DNA of 6,112 bases from Deltaproteobacteria bacterium. Lineage in GTDB: Bacteria > Desulfobacterota > DSM-4660 > Desulfatiglandales > Desulfatiglandaceae. Below the pieces are notes generated by a model. It made no database searches, was not told the DNA's origin, and saw only the letters and a list, made by a program, of their open reading frames with translations. The position numbers and the translations under genes were made by a program. The stretch spans positions 1-6,112 of the forward strand of contig DREN01000052.1 of NCBI GenBank assembly GCA_011051075.1. Reading direction: 5' to 3'. Positions 1 to 5,951 of the stretch are shown here, in pieces (position 1 is the stretch's first letter; every line of letters begins with the position of its first letter).

Positions 1-1
1 G

Positions 2-883
2 GCCCTTGGCGTGGGCGGCGTTCCCCGGGGAAGGGTGGTAGAGATCTACGGACCCGAGTCCTCCGGCAAGACCACCCTGGCCCTTCACATCGCGGCCGAG
101 GCCCAGGCAAAGGGAGGGGCCGTGGCCTTTGTGGATGCAGAGCATGCCCTTGATGTGCCCTATGCCAGGAAATTGGGCGTGGACGTGGACAGTCTCCTGG
201 TCTCACAGCCCGATACCGGGGAGCAGGCCCTGGATATTACCGAGATCCTGGTGAGAAGCGGTGCCATTGACGTGCTTATCATTGACTCGGTTGCAGCCCT
301 GGTTCCCAGGGCCGAGATCGAGGGAGAGATGGGAGACCACCACGTGGGACTTCAGGCCAGACTCATGTCGCAGGCCTTGAGAAAGCTCACCGCGACCATA
401 AACAGGTCACATACCTGCGTGATCTTCATCAACCAGATCAGGATGAAGATCGGGGTCATGTTCGGCAATCCTGAGACCACCACCGGAGGCAACGCGCTTA
501 AGTTCTACGCGAGCCAGCGTCTGGACATAAGGCGAATAGGGGCCATCAAGGATGGCGACCAGGTGGTTGGGAACAGGACAAGGGTGAGGGTGGTGAAGAA
601 CAAGGTGGCGCCCCCCTTTAAGGACGCCGAATTTGATATAATCTACGGAGAGGGGATCTCCAAGGAGGGTGACATCCTTGACATGGGTGTCTCCCTCGGT
701 ATTGTGGAAAAGAGTGGGGCCTGGTACTCCTTCGGAGAAGACCGGATCGGTCAGGGACGGCAGAACGTGAAGCGTTTTCTGGCCGAGAACAGAGACATAA
801 GAGACAGGATCGCAGGGCTTATACTTGAGAAGACGGGGCTCAAGGCCGGGCAGGAGGATGCCGGCGAGCCGAAAGAGATCTGA
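2..883 (+). CDS. recA: RecA recombinase, 5'-truncated by the window edge
   Basis: RecA forms ATP-dependent filaments on single-stranded DNA, carries out homologous strand exchange and triggers LexA self-cleavage in the cytoplasm. The reading frame is open from base 2, so the true start lies to the left. Aligned to E. coli numbering, the first complete codon matches about residue 50, so about 49 residues are missing. Visible motifs: Walker A GPESSGKT (codons from base 50), the catalytic Glu of VDAEHAL (E. coli E96), Walker B LIIDSVAAL (D144), and an intact L2 DNA-binding loop (GVMFGNPETTTGGNALKF) with the allosteric Phe. The C-terminal domain ends in an acidic tail (QEDAGEPKEI). The inferred full length of about 342 residues is normal. 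The GTG at base 11 lies inside the core fold and is not the start. alaS follows on the same strand 91 bp later with no recX between. Identity is certain. Confidence 0.98.
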   Translation, partial: ALGVGGVPRGRVVEIYGPESSGKTTLALHIAAEAQAKGGAVAFVDAEHALDVPYARKLGVDVDSLLVSQPDTGEQALDITEILVRSGAIDVLIIDSVAALVPRAEIEGEMGDHHVGLQARLMSQALRKLTATINRSHTCVIFINQIRMKIGVMFGNPETTTGGNALKFYASQRLDIRRIGAIKDGDQVVGNRTRVRVVKNKVAPPFKDAEFDIIYGEGISKEGDILDMGVSLGIVEKSGAWYSFGEDRIGQGRQNVKRFLAENRDIRDRIAGLILEKTGLKAGQEDAGEPKEI

Positions 884-900
884 TGGCCCTTTCGGGAAAT

Positions 901-949
901 TTGGGGATTTAGGGGTTGAGGAATTGAGGGATTTGACGATTGGGGATTT
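901..949. repeat. G-rich degenerate short repeat in the recA-alaS spacer
   Basis: The 91-bp gap between recA and alaS is low in complexity. It is built from variants of the words TTGGGGATTT, TTGAGGAATTGAGGG and ATTTGACGATTGGGG, with runs of three or four G at 903-906, 912-915, 928-930 and 942-945 on the + strand. The words differ in length, so this is a decayed or loosely periodic repeat, not a clean tandem array. No terminator hairpin with a T-run is visible, so recA transcription may run on into alaS. The four G-runs could in principle form a G-quadruplex, but the loops are long (5, 12 and 11 nt). Whether this is a dispersed genomic repeat cannot be told from one copy. Confidence 0.4.
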
Positions 950-962
950 CTCGATTTCGCTC

Positions 963-968
963 AGGGTG
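963..968 (+). promoter_or_regulatory. Ribosome binding site of alaS (moderate)
   Basis: AGGGTG lies 6 nt before the ATG at 975. It is an imperfect Shine-Dalgarno match but well spaced. It supports the start at 975 over the in-frame ATG at 825, which lies inside recA. Confidence 0.45.
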
Positions 969-974
969 CACAAG

Positions 975-3635
975 ATGAATTTTAGAGAGATCAGACAGAG
1001 GTTCCTGGACTATTTCAAGGACCATGGACACAGGATAGTTGAGAGTTCTTCACTTATACCACGTGACGACCCTACCCTTCTCTTTACGAACGCGGGGATG
1101 GTCCAGTTCAAGGGGGCCTTCCTGGGAGAAGAGAATCCGGGGTATTCCAGGGCCGCCACCTCCCAGAAGTGCGTGCGTGCCGGGGGCAAGCATAACGACC
1201 TTGAAAACGTGGGATACACCCCGAGGCACCATACCTTTTTTGAGATGTTGGGTAATTTCTCCTTTGGAGACTACTTCAAGGAGGAGGCGATTGAATGGGG
1301 GTGGGAACTGCTGATCGAGGGCTACGGACTCCCCGCCGAGCGCCTCCACGTGTCTGTTTTCAGGGACGATGACGAGGCCTACAGGATATGGGAGGAGAAG
1401 ATCGGACTCCCCTCGGACAGGATCGTGAGGCTGGGTGAAGAGGACAACTTCTGGGCCATGGGGGATACAGGCCCCTGCGGGCCCTGTTCAGAGATCCACA
1501 TAGACCAGGGTCCTGCCCTGGGATGCGGCCAACCGGGATGTGCCCCGGGATGCGACTGCGACAGGTTTTTAGAGATATGGAACTTGGTGTTCACCCAGTT
1601 TGACAGGGACAAAGAGGGCAGGCTGACGCCACTGCCCAGGCCCAATATTGATACGGGGATGGGCCTCGAAAGGATCACCGCGGTGGTCCAGGGGGTCACG
1701 TCCAACTACGACACCGACCTGTTCCGGGGTATCATCCTGCGCATAGAGGAGATCTCCCGCAAGATATACGGCGGTGATGAGAGGCAGGACGTGGCATTCC
1801 GGGTGATTTCCGATCACGCCCGATCCATATCTTTTCTCATCGGCGATGGGATCATCCCATCCAACGAGGGGAGGGGTTATGTGCTGAGACGCATTATCCG
1901 CAGGGCCATACGCTATGGTCAGACCCTGGATCTTAAGGAGCCCTTTCTCAGCGCCATATGCCTGAAGGTGATTGAGATAATGGGTCAGGACTACAGAGAG
2001 CTTGGTCAGGCAAAGGGCCTTATCCAGGGAGTGGTGGATAATGAGGAGAGGCGGTTTGCCGATACCCTCAGCTACAGCATGAAGGTGCTCGACGAAGAGA
2101 TAAGAAGGCTGAAGGAAGAGGGCGTCCGTATCATCCCGGGGGATGTGGCCTTCAGGCTCTACGACACCTACGGACTTTCCGTGGACATGGTCGAGGATGT
2201 GGCCCGTGACGAGGCCATGACAGTGGATACGGAGGGCTATCATCGATCAATGTCAAGGCAGAGGCAGGCCTCCAAGGAGGCGTGGAAGGGAAGTGGAGAG
2301 GAGGAGATCCCCAGGGCGTATCGCGGGCTCCTTGCCAGGGGTATTGCCACGCGTTTTTCAGGGTACGAGGTTATAGAATCAGATGCAAGGGTAGTTGCCC
2401 TTCTCACGGGCGGGGAAGAGACCGATTCCGTGGACCAGGGCCGGGAAGCGGATATCGTCCTGGACCAGACCCCCTTTTATGGAAAATCAGGGGGGCAGAC
2501 CGGCGATACGGGCAGGCTTTTCAATAACAGGGGGAGCTTCCGGGTAACGGACACCTTCAAACAGGGCCCGGATCTTGTGGTCCACAGGGGGGTGGTGGAG
2601 AAAGGGGCCATCAGGAGGGGGGATACGCTCAGGGCAGAGGTGGAAGGGGAAAAACGGGCCGCCACGGCCAGGAACCACACTGCCACGCACCTCCTCCATG
2701 CGGTCCTGAGGGAAGTCCTTGGCGATCATGTAAAGCAGGCGGGATCACTGGTATCTTCTGAGAGGCTCCGATTTGATTTCAGCCATTTTACCCAGGTTTC
2801 CCATGAGAACCTCATGGAGATTGAGACCATGGTCAACGGACATATCCGTGAAAACATGGAGGTCCATACCAGGCTCATGTCCAGGGATGAGGCCCTTGAA
2901 ACAGGGGCCATGGCCATATTTGAGGAGAGGTACGGGGAAACGGTCAGGCTTGTGCAGGTTGGCGAAGGGGTGAGCATGGAGCTGTGTGGAGGGACACATA
3001 CGAAACGGACCGGAGATATCGGTCTGTTCCGCCTGGTGAGCGAAGGGGCTGTGGCGGCCAATGTGCGCCGGATCGAGGCCCTGACCGGGGCGGCTGCGCT
3101 TCGGTTTACCCAGGAAAGGGATGAGACACTGAGGAGATCGGCCTCCCTGCTCAGGACCGGTCCGGATAAGGTTGAGACGAGGATCGAACGGCTCTTAAGG
3201 GATCTGAAGGAGAAGGAGAGGGAGGTTGATCTCCTCAGGGCCAGGCTTCTCACCGGCAAACCTCAGGATCTTTTGGCCGGGATGAGGGAGATAAACGGGA
3301 TCAGGGTGATAGCGCGGGAGTTAGATGCGGCCTCTCCCAAAGACCTGCGGGAATCAGGGGACCGCATAAAGGGCAGGCTTGGCTCAGGCATCGTCCTGCT
3401 TGGGTCGGGATATGAGGGAAAGGCCATGCTCACCTGTATTGTGACCAAGGACCTGGCAGGGACCTTCCATGCCGGGGAGATTATAAAGGAGCTGTCCGGT
3501 ATTGTGGGGGGGAAGGGCGGCGGCAGACCTGATATGGCCCAGGGCGGAGGGAGTCGGCCGGAGAAACTGCCCGAGGTATTTGAGGCCTTTTATGCCCTAA
3601 TTGAAAACAGAGCTCTTGAGGCGCCCCCACCATGA
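975..3635 (+). CDS. alaS: Alanyl-tRNA synthetase
   Basis: AlaS charges tRNA-Ala with alanine in the cytoplasm and hydrolyses mischarged Ser- or Gly-tRNA-Ala. The protein has 886 residues (E. coli about 876). In order: class II catalytic core with FTNAGM (37-42), QKCVRAGGKHNDLENVG (64-80), RHHTFFEMLGNFSFGDYFK (84-102) and motif 3 DTGMGLER (226-233); tRNA-recognition helices; an editing domain with zinc ligands in HTATH (H568, H572) and CGGTH (C671, H675); and a C-Ala domain with a glycine-rich GGKGGGRPDMAQGGG segment near the end. Four cysteines (C184, C189, C193, C195) follow CGPC (168-171) in a Cys-rich insertion. The start at 975 begins MNFREIRQRF, as the family does. The frame stays open back to an ATG at 825, but those 50 codons only read recA's end and the G-rich spacer. 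The last 39 bp overlap bamD tail to tail. No truncation is seen. Confidence 0.98.
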   Translation: MNFREIRQRFLDYFKDHGHRIVESSSLIPRDDPTLLFTNAGMVQFKGAFLGEENPGYSRAATSQKCVRAGGKHNDLENVGYTPRHHTFFEMLGNFSFGDYFKEEAIEWGWELLIEGYGLPAERLHVSVFRDDDEAYRIWEEKIGLPSDRIVRLGEEDNFWAMGDTGPCGPCSEIHIDQGPALGCGQPGCAPGCDCDRFLEIWNLVFTQFDRDKEGRLTPLPRPNIDTGMGLERITAVVQGVTSNYDTDLFRGIILRIEEISRKIYGGDERQDVAFRVISDHARSISFLIGDGIIPSNEGRGYVLRRIIRRAIRYGQTLDLKEPFLSAICLKVIEIMGQDYRELGQAKGLIQGVVDNEERRFADTLSYSMKVLDEEIRRLKEEGVRIIPGDVAFRLYDTYGLSVDMVEDVARDEAMTVDTEGYHRSMSRQRQASKEAWKGSGEEEIPRAYRGLLARGIATRFSGYEVIESDARVVALLTGGEETDSVDQGREADIVLDQTPFYGKSGGQTGDTGRLFNNRGSFRVTDTFKQGPDLVVHRGVVEKGAIRRGDTLRAEVEGEKRAATARNHTATHLLHAVLREVLGDHVKQAGSLVSSERLRFDFSHFTQVSHENLMEIETMVNGHIRENMEVHTRLMSRDEALETGAMAIFEERYGETVRLVQVGEGVSMELCGGTHTKRTGDIGLFRLVSEGAVAANVRRIEALTGAAALRFTQERDETLRRSASLLRTGPDKVETRIERLLRDLKEKEREVDLLRARLLTGKPQDLLAGMREINGIRVIARELDAASPKDLRESGDRIKGRLGSGIVLLGSGYEGKAMLTCIVTKDLAGTFHAGEIIKELSGIVGGKGGGRPDMAQGGGSRPEKLPEVFEAFYALIENRALEAPPP

Positions 3636-4328
3636 CATGGCCTCTTCATCCTTGGTTTCGGCAAGTTTTTCCTTGCACAGCTTGATCTTTTCAAGGGCCT
3701 CGTAGTACTGGCCCACGTCGGGATAGTGCTCGATAAGGTAGAGGTACCTCTGCATGGCAGGGCCGTATTTCTCCATCTTAAAGTAGAAATTGCCCACGTA
3801 CAGTTCGTGTTCGGCCAGTCTTATGTAACACTCTCTCACCTTCCTTCGGGCCCTCTCAGCAAAGGGACTCCTGCGGAACCTCTTGATCAGCCGTTCGAAC
3901 TCTTCCTTTGCCCTGTGTGTAAATGACTGGGTCCTGTCAATGGACTTGACCCTGCTGAAATAGCACATCCCCTTCTGGAAGAGGGCGTACGGGATGTCCG
4001 GGTTTCGGGGGTGAAGTTTTTCAAACTCAGTGTATTCGTCATAGGCCTCATCAAAGAGCTGCATCTGGTAAAGGGAATCGGCCATACGGAGTTCAGCGGT
4101 AACGGCGAACTTGCTGTAAGGGTACCTGTCCTTTATTTTTTGAAAGATCTCAGTGGCAGCCTGGAATTTCCCGTCGTTGAAATTCTCCAGACCCTCACTC
4201 ATCAGTTCTGCAGGGATTGGTTCCTCTTCACTGAACAGGTCGTTCCAGAGGGCGCATCCGCTCAAGAGAAGGAGGACGCATAATCCCCCCATAAACCGTT
4301 GTATGAACCTGTATAGCCTGTGGTGCAT
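3597..4328 (-). CDS. bamD: Outer membrane protein assembly lipoprotein BamD
   Basis: BamD is the essential lipoprotein of the Bam complex, which folds beta-barrel proteins into the outer membrane. The 243-residue protein matches the family length (E. coli 245). A basic n-region (HHRLYRFIQR), a hydrophobic stretch and lipobox LLSGC put the lipidated Cys at residue 25. Ala at mature +2 is compatible with Lol export to the outer membrane. The rest is a series of TPR-type helical pairs (for example EGLENFNDGKFQAATEIFQK and ADSLYQMQLFDEAYDEYTEF), then the characteristic region with RTQSFTHRAKEEFERLIKRF and ECYIRLAEHELYVGNFYFK. The ATG at 4328 is preferred: the internal Met13 would remove the basic n-region, and an in-frame TGA at 4341-4343 blocks extension. 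Its Shine-Dalgarno is poor. No promoter is evident in the 91 bp after trxA, so expression may depend on read-through. Its 3' end overlaps alaS by 39 bp. Confidence 0.95.
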   Translation of the reverse strand: MHHRLYRFIQRFMGGLCVLLLLSGCALWNDLFSEEEPIPAELMSEGLENFNDGKFQAATEIFQKIKDRYPYSKFAVTAELRMADSLYQMQLFDEAYDEYTEFEKLHPRNPDIPYALFQKGMCYFSRVKSIDRTQSFTHRAKEEFERLIKRFRRSPFAERARRKVRECYIRLAEHELYVGNFYFKMEKYGPAMQRYLYLIEHYPDVGQYYEALEKIKLCKEKLAETKDEEAMSWWGRLKSSVFN

Positions 4329-4333
4329 CAGAT

Positions 4334-4376
4334 GGGTCTTTCAAAACCGACTGGTGTTGAAAAGGGAAAAGACCCC
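4334..4376 (-). promoter_or_regulatory. Alternative hairpin before bamD, competing with the terminator
   Basis: On the - strand the terminator's 3' arm contains GGGTCTTT (4368-4375). A perfect complement, AAAGACCC, lies at 4334-4341, five bases before the bamD ATG. This 8-bp pairing has a loop of about 26 nt and cannot form together with the terminator stem. It could act as an antiterminator or hide the bamD start region. This is seen as complementarity only; function is inference. Confidence 0.3.
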
Positions 4377-4408
4377 TCTGCTGCCCTATTTTCAGGGCCC
4401 GGGGTCTT
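4359..4408 (-). terminator. Intrinsic-terminator-like hairpin after trxA
   Basis: On the - strand, 11 nt after the trxA stop, AAGACCCC (4401-4408) pairs perfectly with GGGGTCTT (4369-4376). A smaller CCCT/AGGG pair lies inside the loop. The stem runs directly into TTTTCCCTTTTC, a T-rich but interrupted tail. The complementary orientation has no T-run, so the element belongs to trxA transcription. The interrupted tract and the 24-nt interval between arms suggest partial termination, leaving some read-through into bamD. Confidence 0.6.
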
Positions 4409-4419
4409 ATATGCACGGC

Positions 4420-4743
4420 CTACAGTAATTTTTTCAGCTCCTCTTCAAGGTAGCTTTTGGGCTGGGCCCCGATAATGGTCTGAGCAACCTGGCCGTCTTT
4501 GAAAAGAATGAGTGTGGGGATGTTCCTGATACCGAATTTGGCAGGGGTTTCACGGTTCTGATCCACGTCCATCTTGGCGATCTTTATCTTCCCCTCGTAC
4601 TCCTTTGCCAGTTTCTCCACCGTGGGGCCCACCACCTTGCAGGGGCCGCACCATTCCGCCCAGAAGTCAACCATGGCCGGAATATCCGCCTTCAGGATCT
4701 CCTGTTCAAAGTTAGCGTCATCCACATGCAAAAGATCACCCAT
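4420..4743 (-). CDS. trxA: Thioredoxin
   Basis: Thioredoxin is a small cytoplasmic dithiol reductant that reduces protein disulfides and supplies electrons to reductases such as ribonucleotide reductase; thioredoxin reductase recycles it. The 107-residue protein is full length for the family. It has the active site WCGPCK (residues 31-36, C32 and C35), buried D26, and the cis-proline in NIPT (P76), all at E. coli TrxA positions. The C-terminal FKDGQ...GA turn is also typical. There is no signal peptide, which argues against a periplasmic Dsb or Ccm relative. The start is set by a strong Shine-Dalgarno just upstream. A hairpin terminator follows and bamD comes next on the same strand. The secreted rhodanese-like gene upstream suggests a loose sulfur/thiol theme, but a 288-bp gap separates them and linkage is not shown. 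Confidence 0.97.
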   Translation of the reverse strand: MGDLLHVDDANFEQEILKADIPAMVDFWAEWCGPCKVVGPTVEKLAKEYEGKIKIAKMDVDQNRETPAKFGIRNIPTLILFKDGQVAQTIIGAQPKSYLEEELKKLL

Positions 4744-4750
4744 TTCTATA

Positions 4751-4758
4751 TCTCCTTT
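4751..4758 (-). promoter_or_regulatory. Strong ribosome binding site of trxA
   Basis: AAAGGAGA on the - strand ends 7 nt before the trxA ATG at 4743. It is a near-perfect Shine-Dalgarno and fixes the start. It contrasts with the weak sites before bamD and the rhodanese-like gene, and fits high thioredoxin expression. Confidence 0.85.
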
Positions 4759-5031
4759 CAGTCACAGGCAAGATCAATATCATCAATTCGGTCCGGGTTG
4801 GCACTTGAATCCGGTTGCCGTCCCGCCCGCAAGGTCAGATTTAGCCCCCTGACGGGGCCGCATGCCGCCGGCCGCGCCGCAGCACCGATACCTACACCAC
4901 AATAGCCCCGTTGCCAGGCCTTGTACCATGGGCTTTTGGCAGGCCCCCTGGTCCATGGCCCGAATCCCTCTTCGGCGTGTGTTCCTAAGGTTCTGCGGGG
5001 TCTTCCTGAGATCACAGGAAATGCCCTACCG
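4759..5031. other. GC-rich structured spacer between the 60-aa gene and trxA
   Basis: I see no convincing gene in this stretch. It holds several inverted repeats: TTCCTG/CAGGAA (5003-5008 and 5015-5020, 6-nt loop) shortly after the 60-aa gene; GGGC/GCCC flanked by CCAT/ATGG near 4928-4958; and, on the - strand, ACGGGGC paired with GCCCCGT enclosing a very GC-rich core around 4852-4911. None is followed by a T-run on the - strand, so no intrinsic terminator is evident. I compared it by eye with SRP RNA, tmRNA, RNase P RNA, 6S RNA, tRNA and common riboswitch motifs and found no match. A leader or small RNA upstream of trxA is possible. A GTG-initiated 85-codon frame (4758-5015, - strand) crosses it but does not look like a protein. 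Confidence 0.4.
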
Positions 5032-5214
5032 TTATTCTGGCGGATCCTCCAAAAGCTTTTTCAATTTGCTGGTTATGGTTACCGGAACCGGACCGGAGTT
5101 GGTGTAAAGGTTCAAGACCTGATGGGAGACCTTGATCTGTTCCTCCACCGTGTCCCAGCCGATTCCCTTTTCTTCCACCTGTTTCATGAGTTGGATAAGC
5201 TCCTGTGCACTCAT
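5032..5214 (-). CDS. Small 60-residue protein of unknown function
   Basis: I do not recognise the family. The protein is charged and probably all-helical: helix about 3-15 (AQELIQLMKQVEEKG), helix about 20-36 (WDTVEEQIKVSHQVLNLY), a TNSGPVPV turn, and helix about 46-56 (ITSKLKKLLED). It has no signal peptide, membrane segment or Cys, so it is likely cytoplasmic. The stretch from IKVSHQVLNLY to KLKKLLED loosely recalls the second half of an XRE-type helix-turn-helix domain, but the first half is missing, so this is a hint only. The ATG at 5214 is chosen because a good AGGGAGG lies 6 nt before it. The longer frame from 5313 would overlap the preceding gene and its first 33 codons are antiparallel-frame noise. 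The start lies 11 bp after the stop of the rhodanese-like gene, so the two are almost certainly co-transcribed and translationally coupled. Confidence 0.8.
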   Translation of the reverse strand: MSAQELIQLMKQVEEKGIGWDTVEEQIKVSHQVLNLYTNSGPVPVTITSKLKKLLEDPPE

Positions 5215-5220
5215 GGTGAT

Positions 5221-5227
5221 CCTCCCT
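5221..5227 (-). promoter_or_regulatory. Ribosome binding site of the 60-aa gene, overlapping the upstream stop
   Basis: AGGGAGG on the - strand overlaps two bases of the TAG stop (5226-5228) of the rhodanese-like gene and sits 6 nt before the ATG at 5214. A ribosome finishing the first gene would be placed to restart, so coupling is likely. Confidence 0.75.
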
Positions 5228-5846
5228 ATTTTTTCTTGGACGGTCTCAGGTCGGGGGGATACACGAACTTTGGATCTATCTCGTACGTCCATGGGAGCCC
5301 CCACCACTGCCATCCGTAATGTCGCCGGTGGTTAAAGCCGTTTATCTTGTTCCTCTTCGCTAACTGGCGATAGAACTTCTGCTTGTTGCTGTCCTTGAAG
5401 AACGGAAAGAGAGGTCCTTCAAAGCCGTTTTCAACGTTATAGGTTTTTTTAAAACCCGCATCAATGAGTTCCTTTGCCGCAAGGGCGCTGCGCCATCCAT
5501 CCCGGGAGATAATAAGAAGGTTGTCGGTTTTCTTGAAAACCTTTGCTATCTCCGCAACAAAGGCCCTGTTCTTTACGTTGATGCCATAGGTGTATGTTTC
5601 ACTGTTTTTCTTCAGGCGGGTGCTCATGAACATATAAGGAAATAGATAGGCGTTGATGGGATGACCCACCAGCTGGTACTCGGCCCTGGTCCTCACGTCG
5701 ATGAGATAGGTGTCCGGAACCGTATTCAGCATATCGTAGGCCTCAAGACAGAGTATCTTTTTCGGTTCATCAGCAAATCCGGTACCGAGGGAGAAAAACA
5801 CAAACCCGATGATTACGCAGGCTACTGATATTGTCTTTCTGTTCAT
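5226..5846 (-). CDS. Secreted rhodanese-like protein with Ser in place of the catalytic Cys
   Basis: The protein has 206 residues. A Sec signal peptide (MNRK, then a hydrophobic core) with a probable cut after TGFA (residue 25) sends it to the periplasm. Residues about 34-135 form a rhodanese domain: LIDVRTRAEYQLVGHP (48-63) matches the conserved Asp-Val-Arg and Gly-His region, and LLIISRDGWRSALAAKEL (110-127) matches the active-site loop. Rhodaneses that move sulfane sulfur have Cys at the position of S114 here (usual form CxxGxR). The only Cys of the mature protein is C33, outside the loop, so thiosulfate sulfurtransferase activity is unlikely. A binding or regulatory role is inferred. An extra C-terminal segment of about 70 residues is basic and aromatic (HRRHYGWQWWGLPW at about 172-185, then DPKFVYPPDL). 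The Shine-Dalgarno is weak (GAAG). It heads a two-gene unit with the 60-aa protein. Confidence 0.85.
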   Translation of the reverse strand: MNRKTISVACVIIGFVFFSLGTGFADEPKKILCLEAYDMLNTVPDTYLIDVRTRAEYQLVGHPINAYLFPYMFMSTRLKKNSETYTYGINVKNRAFVAEIAKVFKKTDNLLIISRDGWRSALAAKELIDAGFKKTYNVENGFEGPLFPFFKDSNKQKFYRQLAKRNKINGFNHRRHYGWQWWGLPWTYEIDPKFVYPPDLRPSKKK

Positions 5847-5884
5847 ATCTTCGATTTTCTCTGCTTTAGTAAGTGTTTGGCGGA

Positions 5885-5902
5885 GCAGTTTCAGACCACT
5901 GC
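5885..5902 (-). promoter_or_regulatory. Second leader hairpin, exclusive with the 10-bp stem
   Basis: GCAGT (5898-5902 read on the - strand) can pair with ACTGC (5885-5889) across an 8-nt loop. It shares bases 5899-5902 with the larger stem, so the two cannot form together. The stem is short and may be chance. Confidence 0.25.
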
Positions 5903-5933
5903 GGGCAGTCCGGCAGCGTGTACCTGCCCGCAG
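5899..5933 (-). promoter_or_regulatory. Perfect 10-bp inverted repeat in the rhodanese-like gene leader
   Basis: CTGCGGGCAG and CTGCCCGCAG (arms 5924-5933 and 5899-5908) form a perfect GC-rich 10-bp stem with a 15-nt loop, inside the predicted leader. No T-run follows on either strand, so it is not a standard terminator. The loop holds CTGCC, which could pair with GGCAG of the first arm as a smaller alternative stem. It could be a regulatory or stabilising RNA hairpin, or a protein-binding palindrome in DNA. Confidence 0.55.
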
Positions 5934-5951
5934 AAAACCTTTGAGGATAAA

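Noticed and set aside
407..973. 188-codon - strand frame opposite recA
   Set aside because: It is antisense to well-conserved RecA motifs and has no recognisable domain, so it is a shadow of codon bias.
825..974. In-frame 50-codon N-terminal extension of AlaS
   Set aside because: It reads the last codons of recA and the G-rich spacer in another frame. AlaS homologs begin at the position of the ATG at 975, which also has a ribosome binding site.
1569..2243. 224-codon - strand frame opposite alaS
   Set aside because: It is antisense to conserved AlaS coding sequence, with no start signal or recognisable motif.
4405..4415. TATAAG after the trxA stop as a -10 element for bamD
   Set aside because: No acceptable -35 lies at the right distance upstream, and a start there would precede the terminator hairpin.
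4790..4825. tRNA T-arm-like TTCAAGT on the - strand
   Set aside because: The bases flanking the loop do not form the 5-bp T stem, and no acceptor or anticodon arms are found.
4758..5015. GTG-initiated 85-codon frame on the - strand ending just before the trxA ribosome binding site
   Set aside because: The composition is rich in Gly, Arg, Pro, Ala and Trp as expected from random GC-rich DNA. There is no good ribosome binding site and no recognisable motif. Its end next to trxA is suggestive but not enough.
5215..5313. 33-codon extension of the 60-aa protein back to 5313
   Set aside because: It would lie wholly within or across the end of the rhodanese-like gene. The ATG at 5214 has a strong, well-spaced Shine-Dalgarno.
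5899..5933. Reading the 10-bp inverted repeat as an intrinsic terminator
   Set aside because: No T-run follows the stem on either strand, and it lies in the predicted leader of a gene.
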